Source of the DNA: LD21 sp963715785
GTDB lineage: Bacteria; Bacteroidota; Bacteroidia; Bacteroidales; VadinHA17
Assembly: GCA_963715785.1 (NCBI GenBank)
Contig: OY970276.1
Span: forward strand, 2,604,001-2,668,000
Direction of reading: 5' to 3'
Length of the DNA stretch: 64,000 nt
The notes under the pieces are model-generated. The model searched no databases. It was not told the DNA's origin and saw nothing but the letters and a program-made list of their open reading frames with translations. How positions within the stretch are numbered: the first letter of the stretch is position 1; every line of letters starts with the position of its first letter. Position numbers and translations under genes: made by a program. Positions 1 to 8,147 of the stretch are shown piece after piece.

Positions 1-1410
1 TTCCTTGCTGTGTCGAAAGACTCCCCTATTGCCGTCCGCTCTTCAAGCAAACTTGAAGATTCACATTATCAGCCATTTGCTGGTGTATATTCCACTTATA
101 TGATACCCAGGGTGCCGGATAATAAACAGATGGTCAAAATGCTCTCCGATGCAATCAAAGAGGTTTATGCTTCCGTTTTCTACAAAGCCAGCAAGGCTTA
201 TATGTCGGCAACTGCAAATGTCATTGACGAAGAAAAGATGGGCATTATTCTGCAGGAAGTCTGCGGAAACAGACACGGTGAGATATTTTATCCTACTTTA
301 TCAGGTGTTGCCAGATCAATAAATTATTACCCTATAGGATCGGAAAAAGCTGAAGATGGCATAGTGAATATTGCCTTCGGCCTGGGAAAGCTGATAGTGG
401 AAGGGGGCTTGTCGCTAAGGTTTTCACCTAAATATCCGAAAAAGATACTTCAGCTATCTTCCCCCGATGCTGCAATTAGAGATTCTCAGAAAGAATTTTG
501 TGCCCTTGATCTTAATGTTGAGAGTTTTATACCATCAACCGATGATGGAGTGAATATCCTCAGGATTGATGTCAGGAAACTTGAAAATGAGCCGGCTCTG
601 AAGTATATTGCTTCAACATACGACAGAAACAACAATGTTCTCAGGGATGGGATAAGCACTCCCGGAAAGCGGGTGATCACCTTCTCAAATATACTTCAGC
701 ATAAGACATTCCCTTTAGCTGAGATATTAAGTGCTCTCCTTGAGATTGGACAGGAAGAGATGAATAACCCTGTTGAGATAGAATTCGCGGCAAATCTTGA
801 AACTCCTGCCGGCACTCCAAAAATATTCAATTTTCTGCAAATCAGGCCGATAGTTCACAGTGAGGAGGCCCATAATATAAATCTTGACCATATCAGGCCT
901 GAGGATACGATCATATATTCGGAATCAGCACTGGGAAATGGTCTTTTTAAAGGTATCTATGATCTTGTTTATCTAAAGCCTGAGTCATTTAGCGCATCCA
1001 ATAACAAGAGTGTTGCGGTTGAAATTGAGAAAATCAACAGTCTTTTTGTAAAACAAGGGAAAGGATACATATTGATAGGCCCGGGACGATGGGGTTCAAC
1101 CGACCCCTGGCTGGGAGTCCCTGTAAAGTGGCCACAGATTTCTGCAGCCAGAATCATAATAGAATCCGGATTAAAGAACTACAGAATTGATCCGAGTCAG
1201 GGGACACATTTTTTTCAGAATCTCACTTCGTTCCGGGTCGGATATTTTACTATAAATCCTTATATCAATGAAGGCTATTATGATGTGGATTATTTAAATA
1301 AATTGAATGTTATTTATGAAGACAGCTATATCAGGCATGTTAGATTTAATAATCCACTTGAAATTATGATAGACGGAAAGAAACACAGAGGTGTAATCTT
1401 AAAGCCTTGA
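1..1410 (+). CDS. PEP/pyruvate-binding (PPDK N-like) protein, 5' end outside window
   Basis: The reading frame is open from the first base, so the gene begins upstream; the GTG at position 10 is only an internal codon. The visible ~469 residues open with the conserved PIAVRSSSKLEDS segment, followed by FAGVYST and, later, a FLQIRPIV segment, the pattern of the ATP-grasp PEP/pyruvate-binding domain (PPDK_N) of PEP synthase and pyruvate phosphate dikinase. Such enzymes phosphorylate pyruvate or a related acceptor using ATP. No phosphohistidine swivel domain or PEP-utilising barrel follows; the protein ends about 180 residues after the RPIV motif with a GPGRWGS-containing tail. It is therefore not a complete PEP synthase but the large Bacteroidota PEP/pyruvate-binding protein of uncertain substrate. 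The next gene is convergent. Confidence 0.75.
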   Translation, partial: FLAVSKDSPIAVRSSSKLEDSHYQPFAGVYSTYMIPRVPDNKQMVKMLSDAIKEVYASVFYKASKAYMSATANVIDEEKMGIILQEVCGNRHGEIFYPTLSGVARSINYYPIGSEKAEDGIVNIAFGLGKLIVEGGLSLRFSPKYPKKILQLSSPDAAIRDSQKEFCALDLNVESFIPSTDDGVNILRIDVRKLENEPALKYIASTYDRNNNVLRDGISTPGKRVITFSNILQHKTFPLAEILSALLEIGQEEMNNPVEIEFAANLETPAGTPKIFNFLQIRPIVHSEEAHNINLDHIRPEDTIIYSESALGNGLFKGIYDLVYLKPESFSASNNKSVAVEIEKINSLFVKQGKGYILIGPGRWGSTDPWLGVPVKWPQISAARIIIESGLKNYRIDPSQGTHFFQNLTSFRVGYFTINPYINEGYYDVDYLNKLNVIYEDSYIRHVRFNNPLEIMIDGKKHRGVILKP

Positions 1411-1506
1411 ATGCATTTCGGATGAGACTTTCTTCAAACACAATGCGAATGTTCAGATAGCCGCTTTTCATCAGCCTAAGAATCTCTGCTGCAGCAGTTG
1501 TATGTT

Positions 1507-2394
1507 TTATATTACGAATGATGCACTTTCCGTAACCAGTTCCCTGTTTACCTTTTTTATAAGTCCGGAAAGAACGCAGCCAGGACCAACTTCGATGAAT
1601 GAAGTCGCCCCGTCGCCGATCATATTTATTACGCTTTGCGTCCATCGTACGGGAGAAGTAAGCTGTAACACCAGGTTAGCTTTTATTGCTTCAGGATCGC
1701 TGGATGGTTTCGCATTAACATTCTGATAAACAGGGCATACAGGTTTGCTGAATGTTGTACTGTTAATGGCTTTTTCAAGCTCAAGCCTGGCGGGCTCCAT
1801 AAGAGGAGAATGAAACGCGCCACCAACCGATAGTTTAATGGCCCTTTTGGCGCCCTTCTCTTTCAGCAGCTCTATAGCTTTATCTATGCCTTCATTTGAG
1901 CCGGATATTACTATCTGCCCCGGACTATTATAATTTGCCGGAACGACAACTTCATTTATTGATGCGCAAACGTCCTCTACAATCTGGTCATCCAGGCCCA
2001 ATATGGCAGCCATCGTCGATGGTGTCTGCTCACATGCCTTCTGCATGGCCTTTGCTCTTTTGGACACCAGTATAAGTCCATCTGTGAAAGTCAGGGTTTT
2101 ATTTGCAACAAGGGCTGAGAACTCTCCGAGAGAATGACCTGCAACCATGTCGGGCCTGAAGGAATTTCCAAGTACCGCCGAGAGGATTGCAGAATGCAGA
2201 AAAATTGCTGGTTGTGTAACCCTGGTCTGTTTCAGGTCTTCTTCCGTACCCGCGAACATCAGTTCAGTTATTGGGAAGCCAAGGATTGAGTTTGCATTCT
2301 CGAATAACTCTTTAGCGAGAGGTGATTTCTCATAAAGATCTTTTCCCATTCCTGTATACTGGGCTCCCTGACCCGGGAATACATATGCTTTCAT
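1507..2394 (-). CDS. fabD: Malonyl-CoA:ACP transacylase
   Basis: This 295-residue cytoplasmic enzyme transfers malonyl from CoA to acyl carrier protein for fatty acid synthesis. The N-terminal FPGQGAQ, the nucleophile elbow GHSLGE (Ser88) and the GAFHSP motif carrying the second catalytic residue (His195) are all present. The length is normal for FabD. It stands alone: the upstream gene on the same strand, folE, ends 143 bases away, and the gene downstream is convergent. A -7-like element lies about 45 bases upstream of the ATG. No other fab genes are in the window. Confidence 0.95.
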   Translation of the reverse strand: MKAYVFPGQGAQYTGMGKDLYEKSPLAKELFENANSILGFPITELMFAGTEEDLKQTRVTQPAIFLHSAILSAVLGNSFRPDMVAGHSLGEFSALVANKTLTFTDGLILVSKRAKAMQKACEQTPSTMAAILGLDDQIVEDVCASINEVVVPANYNSPGQIVISGSNEGIDKAIELLKEKGAKRAIKLSVGGAFHSPLMEPARLELEKAINSTTFSKPVCPVYQNVNAKPSSDPEAIKANLVLQLTSPVRWTQSVINMIGDGATSFIEVGPGCVLSGLIKKVNRELVTESASFVI

Positions 2395-2436
2395 AAATAA
2401 CTGTTTTTAGTTTAGTCAGCCAAATCTGGCAGGGTG

Positions 2437-2444
2437 CAAAAATA
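2437..2444 (-). promoter_or_regulatory. Candidate -7 promoter element for fabD
   Basis: Read on the minus strand this is TATTTTTG, a full match to the Bacteroidota -7 consensus TAnnTTTG, about 43 bases before the fabD start. No clear TTG -33 element is present at the usual spacing, so the call rests on one half-site. Confidence 0.35.
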
Positions 2445-2537
2445 TAAAAATAGTTTAAAAGTAAACTTGAAATTTTCCGCAGAGAGCCACGATCATTACG
2501 AATATGTTAAAATCCCGGGATCTGCAGATTCTCCTGT

Positions 2538-3185
2538 TCAGTGAAGTTTGGTTCCTATCAGATGCATGAACTCCTCTCTTGTCTGAAAATGGTCAAGAAA
2601 AATTCCAGTGAAAGCTGAAGTTGTGGTGACTGAATTTTGTTTTTGTACGCCTCTTATCTGCATGCAAAGGTGCTGTGCCTCAATGACCACTGCCACACCT
2701 GAGGGGCACAGGCAGTCTTGTATGCAATCCCTGATCTGAGTTGTGAGTCTCTCCTGTACCTGGAGCCTTCTGCTGAAAGCTTCAACAACACGTGCTATCT
2801 TGCTTAATCCTGTTATATAGCCATCAGGAATATATGCAACATGGGCCTTCCCAAAAAATGGGAGCATATGATGTTCACACATTGAGTACAGATCGATATC
2901 TTTTACCAGGACCATCTGTTTGTAGTCCTCCCTGAACTTGGCAGAATTGATTATATTACATGGATTCTGCTGATAACCGTTCGTCAGAAAATACAAAGCT
3001 TTGGCAACCCTTACAGGAGTTCCCTTAAGTCCTTCACGGTCGGGATCTTCACCAATAAGTCCCAGTACCTTATAATATAATGATGACAACTCTTCCAGTT
3101 TTTCTCCTTCCCAGGTCTCTATTTTGTTATAACCATCAAGCAGAATGCCTGTTCCGTTATTGATTGATTCTATCTTTTTTGCCAT
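2538..3185 (-). CDS. folE: GTP cyclohydrolase I
   Basis: The 215-residue enzyme converts GTP to 7,8-dihydroneopterin triphosphate, the entry step to folate, queuosine or biopterin. The zinc ligands Cys103 and His106 (in MCEHHMLPF) and Cys174 (in QHLCMQIRG) line up with the E. coli ligands, and the family signature GLSKIARVVEAFSRRLQVQE follows at about 126-145. The start overlaps the end of the upstream pterin synthase gene by 29 bases, so the two are translated from one message and probably act in sequence. Confidence 0.95.
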   Translation of the reverse strand: MAKKIESINNGTGILLDGYNKIETWEGEKLEELSSLYYKVLGLIGEDPDREGLKGTPVRVAKALYFLTNGYQQNPCNIINSAKFREDYKQMVLVKDIDLYSMCEHHMLPFFGKAHVAYIPDGYITGLSKIARVVEAFSRRLQVQERLTTQIRDCIQDCLCPSGVAVVIEAQHLCMQIRGVQKQNSVTTTSAFTGIFLDHFQTREEFMHLIGTKLH

Positions 3186-3588
3186 AATATTCTATTGAAT
3201 TATTTTCTGTTTCCTGAATTTTAACACAGTATAGACCAGCGCCTTGTTTCTCAATATGGGGCGAAAGTTCATTCCAGATTGAAATCGCAAGATTTTCAGT
3301 TGTTGCAATTTTGTCTTTCATGAATTCTACTTCAGTATTAATATTCCTGTGATCAATTTTATCAATAATGACATCGAGAATAATCTGTTTCAGAACATTA
3401 ATATTCATCACAAATCCGAGCTCCTCTGAGGGTTCTCCCATTACTGTAACCCATAATACGTAGTTGTGTCCATGCCAGTTTGGATTTGAGCATTTTCCGA
3501 ACACTTGCAGATTAGCCTCATCGGACCACTCCTTCCTGTACATCCTGTGGGCAGCACAGAATCGCTCCCGGCGAGTCAGATATATCAT
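3157..3588 (-). CDS. 6-pyruvoyl-tetrahydropterin synthase / QueD family protein
   Basis: This 143-residue T-fold enzyme acts on dihydroneopterin triphosphate made by the FolE encoded just downstream. Zinc ligands are His14, His39 and His41, and the catalytic Cys33 sits in GKCSNPNWHGHNY. The Cys-x5-His-Gly-His spacing and the TTENLAISIW and KIQETENN segments resemble the PTPS of tetrahydrobiopterin synthesis more than E. coli QueD, which has Cys-x3-His-Gly-His. Bacterial members are often annotated 6-carboxytetrahydropterin synthase (queuosine pathway). No queC, queE or queF lies in the window, so the product is not settled. Confidence 0.85.
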   Translation of the reverse strand: MIYLTRRERFCAAHRMYRKEWSDEANLQVFGKCSNPNWHGHNYVLWVTVMGEPSEELGFVMNINVLKQIILDVIIDKIDHRNINTEVEFMKDKIATTENLAISIWNELSPHIEKQGAGLYCVKIQETENNSIEYYGKKDRINQ

Positions 3589-3753
3589 ACATCATTAATT
3601 TATGATACAATATTAACCAAATATTTTGATCTATTTAGAGTGGCAAAAGCAAAATTTTGAAATTCAGATTCATACAGATCTGTCGGTCAGCAGAAAGGAA
3701 AATCAGGTTCATTGGACAAGTCCATTGAGTTTAGCTTAAAGGAATATAAACAG

Positions 3754-3808
3754 CAAAAGAAAACAGAGCATACCGCTTATTTGCACATGATGCATAATGG
3801 TGCTCTGT
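3754..3808 (-). terminator. Intrinsic terminator after the CsbD-like gene
   Basis: Bases 3763-3770 (ACAGAGCA) and 3801-3808 (TGCTCTGT) form a perfect 8-bp stem, extended inwards by TTAT/ATAA and TGCA/TGCA pairings. On the minus strand the hairpin is followed by TTTTCTTTT. It lies about 50 bases past the stop of the CsbD-like gene, as expected for its terminator. Confidence 0.6.
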
Positions 3809-3859
3809 CTCCAAGGGGGAAAATTTTAATATATATTTGCTATGGACTAAATTACAGGA

Positions 3860-4042
3860 TTACAGGGTAATGATGATATTGAGGAGTTCCTGCTTTGTTT
3901 TTCCAAGTTTGCGGACAAGCATTTCGATCATTTCTTTTTCCTTGCCTTCAGTAAAGGCTAAGTCCTTATCCGTCAGATTCTCAAACTTTTGTTTGAGTTT
4001 TTCTTTCTTGGTATTCCAGTATCTTATTGTTGTAGTTTTCAT
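3860..4042 (-). CDS. CsbD-like stress protein
   Basis: This small 60-residue, Lys- and Glu-rich protein has the CsbD layout: a W/K-rich start (YWNTKKEKLKQKFENLTDKD), then a GKEKEMIEMLVRKLGKTKQE helix. CsbD-family proteins are general-stress proteins without a defined activity, usually 60-70 residues long. The ATG at 4042 gives that length. An in-frame ATG at 4096 and a TTG at 4108 would add 18-22 basic residues not typical of the family. The gene is monocistronic, with a hairpin terminator downstream and a strong inverted repeat about 90 bases upstream. Confidence 0.7.
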   Translation of the reverse strand: MKTTTIRYWNTKKEKLKQKFENLTDKDLAFTEGKEKEMIEMLVRKLGKTKQELLNIIITL

Positions 4043-4576
4043 GCCAATTGTTTTTACAAATTTTTGTTTCTGGCTTTTCCGTACTGCTGCTTCCATGATA
4101 TTGTTCAAAAACTAATCCCGAAGAGCATAAAGTAAATAGTGGAGAATGGAATTGCTCCACTATTTGCTGACCTAAAACTAAACTGTGAAAAAACGCTAGT
4201 AATAATCTGATCCTTAAAGTGCCTTATAATTTATTCACTGCTATGCAGTGGTAAATTTCATTCTTCTTGTCAATGAAGAACCAAAACATGTGCCAAAAAT
4301 GTGACATCAATAAAAAAATCAAGCGTAAGTTTTGTAACTGTCATATATTCAATATGATAAATAAATTAAAATTTTTTTTGATTCACGCATCTGATTTTTG
4401 TATTTTTCTAAAAATGAGAAAATTTGCATAAACTTGATTACAGATTCTGGAAAATGATATAGCTTAAAATTTCGATATATATTCATGGCTATTGCATTTC
4501 TCAATTACAAATCCTGAAATGCTTTCTGACGGAAATTATCTATATTTACTAGTCTTTCAGATAAAGATTCAATTCT
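4043..4576. other. Long AT-rich intergenic region between csbD-like gene and mqnB
   Basis: This 530-base stretch is AT-rich and holds no convincing gene. It contains the inverted repeat at 4134-4165. A 52-codon open frame on the plus strand (4273-4431) has four cysteines near its start but no recognisable domain, and its second half is low-complexity. The leaders of the two divergent genes must lie here. Confidence 0.5.
4134..4165. repeat. Perfect 11-bp inverted repeat
   Basis: AAATAGTGGAG and CTCCACTATTT are separated by 10 bases. There is no T-tract on either side, so it is not a standard terminator. It sits upstream of the CsbD-like gene and could be an operator or a 5'-leader hairpin. 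Confidence 0.6.
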
Positions 4577-5248
4577 ATGTTATTTAAAATTTTATATGTG
4601 ACCGCCACAAAACGGGAGGCAGATGCACTGAATAATGTGTGGAGCAATACTTCTTCCAGGGGAGAGTTTGTACAACCTGAAATCAGCCTCCTGGTTACCG
4701 GGGTGGGATCAGTAGCGACTGCATGGTCTCTGAAACACTGGATTACTATAAATGGAAAGCCTGATCTGGCTATTAATGCTGGCATAGCTGGAAGTTACAA
4801 AGATGATATCATGCCAGGAGATGTTGTAATGCCCTTTTCAGACTGTTTTGCGGATGCTGGGATTGAAGATAACGAAAAGTTTATGACACTTTCAGAGGCT
4901 GGATTGATTGGTGCGGATGAATTCCCGTTCACTGATGGTATTCTTCATTCAGATCCAAGATATTATGAAAAGATGAAGAGCCTGTTAAAACCGGTTAGAG
5001 CAATAACAGTCAATACTGCCACTGGCTCTGAGGCCACCAGGATTAAATTGATCAATAAATTTAATCCTGATATTGAGACTATGGAAGGCGCAACTTTTTT
5101 CTATATTTGTTCCATGGAAAATGTTCCTTTTCTGGCTCTGAGGGCAGTCTCAAATAAAGTGGAACCGCGTAATAAAAATAAATGGCAAATAGATCTGGCT
5201 ATTAACAATTTATCATCAAAGCTTAGAGAGGTACTCTTAACACTGTAG
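4577..5248 (+). CDS. mqnB: Futalosine hydrolase
   Basis: This 223-residue nucleosidase of the MTA/SAH-nucleosidase fold cleaves futalosine to dehypoxanthinyl futalosine in the alternative menaquinone pathway. Family features are the VTGVGSVATAW loop, the NAGIAGSY segment near residue 70, and IETMEGATFFY, the base/ribose-binding MEG motif. The gene is followed after 7 bases by mqnD, which acts later in the same pathway and supports the assignment over a generic nucleosidase. mqnA, mqnC and mqnE are not in the window. Confidence 0.9.
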   Translation: MLFKILYVTATKREADALNNVWSNTSSRGEFVQPEISLLVTGVGSVATAWSLKHWITINGKPDLAINAGIAGSYKDDIMPGDVVMPFSDCFADAGIEDNEKFMTLSEAGLIGADEFPFTDGILHSDPRYYEKMKSLLKPVRAITVNTATGSEATRIKLINKFNPDIETMEGATFFYICSMENVPFLALRAVSNKVEPRNKNKWQIDLAINNLSSKLREVLLTL

Positions 5249-5255
5249 TGAAAAT

Positions 5256-6092
5256 ATGAGATTAACTTTGGGTTTTTCACCATGTCCAAATGATACATTT
5301 ATCTTTGATGCCATGGTGCATGGCAGAATTGATACGGAGGGATTGGAATTTGATTATTTTCTTTCCGATGTTGAGGAGCTTAACAGGAAAGCTCTTAATG
5401 CTGATGTTGATATTACAAAGATCAGCTACCATGCCTATGCCTATGTTGCCCCGAACTATCTGATTCTTGATGCAGGAAGCGCTCTCGGTCACAGGAACGG
5501 GCCATTGCTCATCAGTAAGAAACGCATAAGTGTCAACGACCTTCCGGGGCTTAGGATTGCAATCCCCGGCAAGTATACTACGGCAAATCTCCTCTTCAGC
5601 ATAGCATGGCCTGAAATTACCAACAAGACTGAATACCTTTTTTCGATGATTGAGGATGCGCTCCTTGAGGATAAAGTTGATGCAGGACTTATAATCCATG
5701 AGACAAGATTTACCTATTATAAGAGAGGACTCCATAAGCTGGCCGATATGGGTGAATACTGGGAATCACTAACTGGCCTTCCGATCCCGCTTGGAGCTAT
5801 TGTGATTAAAAGAGACATTCCTGATGATGTTGCACAAAAAGTCAACCGCGTGGTTCGCAGAAGTCTTGAATATGCCTATAAAGATTCATTTGCATCCTAT
5901 GATTTTGTTTCCGGTAATGCGAGGGAGATGGATAGCACGGTAATGAATAATCACATAAAGCTTTTTGTCAATGAATATACAATTAATCTCGGAAGTAAAG
6001 GGCGTGAGGCAATAGTTGAACTCTTCAGGATCGCTTCCGAAAAAGGGGTTATCCCCGGGCTGCCCGAGCGGCTTTTTCTGACGGAGCTCTGA
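5256..6092 (+). CDS. mqnD: 1,4-dihydroxy-6-naphthoate synthase
   Basis: This 278-residue periplasmic-binding-protein-fold enzyme converts cyclic dehypoxanthinyl futalosine to 1,4-dihydroxy-6-naphthoate. The family opening LGFSPCPNDTFIF, the TKISYHAY segment and GLPIPLGAIVIKRD near residue 175 are present. Length is normal and there is no signal peptide, consistent with a cytoplasmic enzyme. It forms a two-gene operon with mqnB, spaced by 7 bases. Confidence 0.95.
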   Translation: MRLTLGFSPCPNDTFIFDAMVHGRIDTEGLEFDYFLSDVEELNRKALNADVDITKISYHAYAYVAPNYLILDAGSALGHRNGPLLISKKRISVNDLPGLRIAIPGKYTTANLLFSIAWPEITNKTEYLFSMIEDALLEDKVDAGLIIHETRFTYYKRGLHKLADMGEYWESLTGLPIPLGAIVIKRDIPDDVAQKVNRVVRRSLEYAYKDSFASYDFVSGNAREMDSTVMNNHIKLFVNEYTINLGSKGREAIVELFRIASEKGVIPGLPERLFLTEL

Positions 6093-6178
6093 GTGCAATT
6101 TTATATAATGGATAAATTGAACATAGGTAATTGTTCATTGTTATATTTATAAGATTACTCACTCTAATACAAAAAATC

Positions 6179-6754
6179 ATGGCATTTGAACTACCAAAAC
6201 TTCCGTACAAGCTGGATGCACTTGTTCCGTACATAAGTGAAGAAACGCTTGATTACCATTATGGCAAACATCATCAGGCCTATGTAAACAACCTGAATGG
6301 ACTGGTACAGGGCACTGAGTTTGAAAAAGCAGATCTTGAAGCGATTATAAAGAAAGCTGAAGGAGGCATATTTAATAATGCTGCACAGGTATGGAATCAT
6401 ACATTCTATTTTGAATCTTTTGCACATGACGGCAGTAAACAACCGAAAGGAGATATGGCAGAAGCTATAAAAGTCTCATTTGGTTCGCTGGAGTCATTTA
6501 AGGAACAGTTTAATAAAGCTGCTTCAACGCTTTTTGGCGCCGGGTGGGCCTGGCTGGCAAAAAACCAGGACGGAAAGCTTCAGATCATCCAGGAGTCAAA
6601 TGCTGGTAATCCTTTGCGCAGAGGGCTAAAGCCACTTATGACATGTGATGTCTGGGAACACGCTTATTACATTGATTACAGAAATAAACGGCCCGACTAT
6701 ATAAAGTCGTTCTGGGAAATTCTCGACTGGGATCAGGTATCAAATCGGTTCTGA
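6179..6754 (+). CDS. sodB: Superoxide dismutase, Fe/Mn type
   Basis: This 191-residue enzyme dismutates superoxide. The four metal ligands are in their usual places: His27, His74 (VWNHTFY), Asp157 and His161 (CDVWEHAYYIDYRN). The sequence from MAFELPKLPY onward matches the iron-type SodB pattern, including FNNAAQVWNHTFY and the FGAGWAWL segment. The ATG at 6179 is chosen because the family begins exactly there; an earlier in-frame start at 6131 would add 16 hydrophobic residues without support. No signal peptide is seen, so it is cytoplasmic. Confidence 0.95.
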   Translation: MAFELPKLPYKLDALVPYISEETLDYHYGKHHQAYVNNLNGLVQGTEFEKADLEAIIKKAEGGIFNNAAQVWNHTFYFESFAHDGSKQPKGDMAEAIKVSFGSLESFKEQFNKAASTLFGAGWAWLAKNQDGKLQIIQESNAGNPLRRGLKPLMTCDVWEHAYYIDYRNKRPDYIKSFWEILDWDQVSNRF

Positions 6755-6823
6755 TAATTTTTGTTTCACCTTTAGCAGAGGCACCTCTGAAGATTTATCT
6801 TGGAATTAACAATATAACTGATT

Positions 6824-7396
6824 ATGAATTTAAAGGAGCTGATAACAAAAACCAGGTCTTACAGACGTTTCGATGAATCACATCATATTGATAACAAGAC
6901 TATTGAATCAATTATCGATCTTGCACGACTTTCATCATCAGGGGCTAACAAGCAGCCTTTGAAATATCTTTATTTCAATACTTCTGAAGGCTGTGAAAAG
7001 GTTTTTCCATACCTGGCCTGGGCGGGATACCTCACCGACTGGATGGGACCTGAGAAAGGAGAGAGGCCAACCGCTTATATTATAATTCTGGGTGACAGAT
7101 CAATATCTGAGATTTTTGGTGTTGACCACGGCATTGCTGCTCATGCTATCCTGCTGGGGGCAACTGAGGCAGGACTTGGGGGCTGTATAATCGGATCCAT
7201 CAAACGGGATGAATTAAGTAATGAACTTTCAATTCCTGACAATTTTGATACACTTTTAGTTATTGCATTGGGAAAACCTATCGAACAGGTAATTATTGAC
7301 GACATACAAAACTCCGATGTAAAATACTGGAGGGATAAGGATAAAAATCATCATGTCCCCAAGAGGAGCCTGCAGGAGTTGATTGTAAGGTTATAA
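6824..7396 (+). CDS. Nitroreductase family FMN-dependent oxidoreductase
   Basis: This 190-residue flavoprotein of the nitroreductase fold has the N-terminal RSYRRFDES FMN-phosphate-binding segment, then SSSGANKQPLKY, and a C-terminal TLLVIALGKP segment. The central GIAAHAILLGATEAGLGGC helix is characteristic. Family members reduce nitroaromatics, quinones or flavins with NAD(P)H; the substrate cannot be read from the sequence. It follows sodB by 69 bases and may form part of a redox-stress cluster. Confidence 0.8.
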   Translation: MNLKELITKTRSYRRFDESHHIDNKTIESIIDLARLSSSGANKQPLKYLYFNTSEGCEKVFPYLAWAGYLTDWMGPEKGERPTAYIIILGDRSISEIFGVDHGIAAHAILLGATEAGLGGCIIGSIKRDELSNELSIPDNFDTLLVIALGKPIEQVIIDDIQNSDVKYWRDKDKNHHVPKRSLQELIVRL

Positions 7397-7409
7397 TAGA
7401 ATAAAGCCG

Positions 7410-8147
7410 ATGAAACATTTTTTTATTCCAATTATATTTTCTTTTTTTCTTATAAAGCCTGCCTACTGTCAGAATGCAGACACTACGGGTGTGAGAATCC
7501 TTTTTCGCGGAGTTGTAATGGATGCCGGCACACTTGCTCCGATTTCCAATGCCCAGATTCTGATAAACAATAATTTTTCCTCAGTGAGTAATTCGGAAGG
7601 CACATTTGCTTTCATCGTAAACAAGCACGATTCTGTCCTTTTTATACACCTGGGTTATAAACCTTCTTTGTTGTATGTAAGTGATACCCTTACCGGTAAG
7701 GAATTTGTTGCAGGCATATATATGCATAGCGATACATTATCCATAAATGAGGTTGTTATTATACCAAAGTACCGGAATATAAAAGCTGAAATTTTAAATT
7801 CACCGAGTAAGATTCCGTCCACTATGGATAACGCAAGGTATAATGTGGCAGTATCAGCTTATGCTGGTCGTACAACCACAGGAAAACTTGGTGATCCGGG
7901 TGCAAACTACGACCTCATACGTCAGAAACTGAAAGTTAATGCGTATGAGAAAGGTGGAATTCCTTCGGATATGATCGCAGGCATAAATCCCTTTTTGCTT
8001 ATCCCCGCAGCTTATCTTCTTATACACGGACTACCGGAAAAGCCTCCTCCCATGCAACAAAAACTGACTGAAGATGAATTGGAACAAATTCAGAATAAAT
8101 ATTTTGAAATGCTGAGGAGCAAACCAGCTGAAAATACTAAGCATTAA
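7410..8147 (+). CDS. Secreted protein with carboxypeptidase-regulatory-like domain
   Basis: This 245-residue protein has a signal peptide (cleavage probably after AYC, residue 20). A beta-sandwich domain of the CarboxypepD_reg-like type follows: FRGVVMDAGTLAPISNAQI, then SNSEGTFAF and the LGYKP strand. Residues after ~130 have no recognised fold and end in a charged helix. Such domains sit at the start of TonB-dependent transporters, but no plug or barrel is present here. It follows the nitroreductase by 13 bases. Its end overlaps the convergent next gene by 11 bases. Function unknown. Confidence 0.6.
   Translation: MKHFFIPIIFSFFLIKPAYCQNADTTGVRILFRGVVMDAGTLAPISNAQILINNNFSSVSNSEGTFAFIVNKHDSVLFIHLGYKPSLLYVSDTLTGKEFVAGIYMHSDTLSINEVVIIPKYRNIKAEILNSPSKIPSTMDNARYNVAVSAYAGRTTTGKLGDPGANYDLIRQKLKVNAYEKGGIPSDMIAGINPFLLIPAAYLLIHGLPEKPPPMQQKLTEDELEQIQNKYFEMLRSKPAENTKH

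Noticed and set aside
1364..1645. 93-codon minus-strand frame overlapping the ends of the first two genes
   Set aside because: It overlaps the end of fabD in another frame and the antisense of the PEP/pyruvate-binding gene, with no family pattern.
3837..4115. 92-codon plus-strand hydrophobic frame opposite the CsbD-like gene
   Set aside because: It is the complement of the CsbD-like gene, whose family pattern is clear on the minus strand; the hydrophobic run is an artefact of Lys/Glu codons read in reverse.
4273..4431. 52-codon plus-strand frame with CxxC and CNC near its start
   Set aside because: No recognisable domain, the second half is low-complexity Phe/Lys sequence, and there is no promoter or ribosome-site support. 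Left as intergenic.
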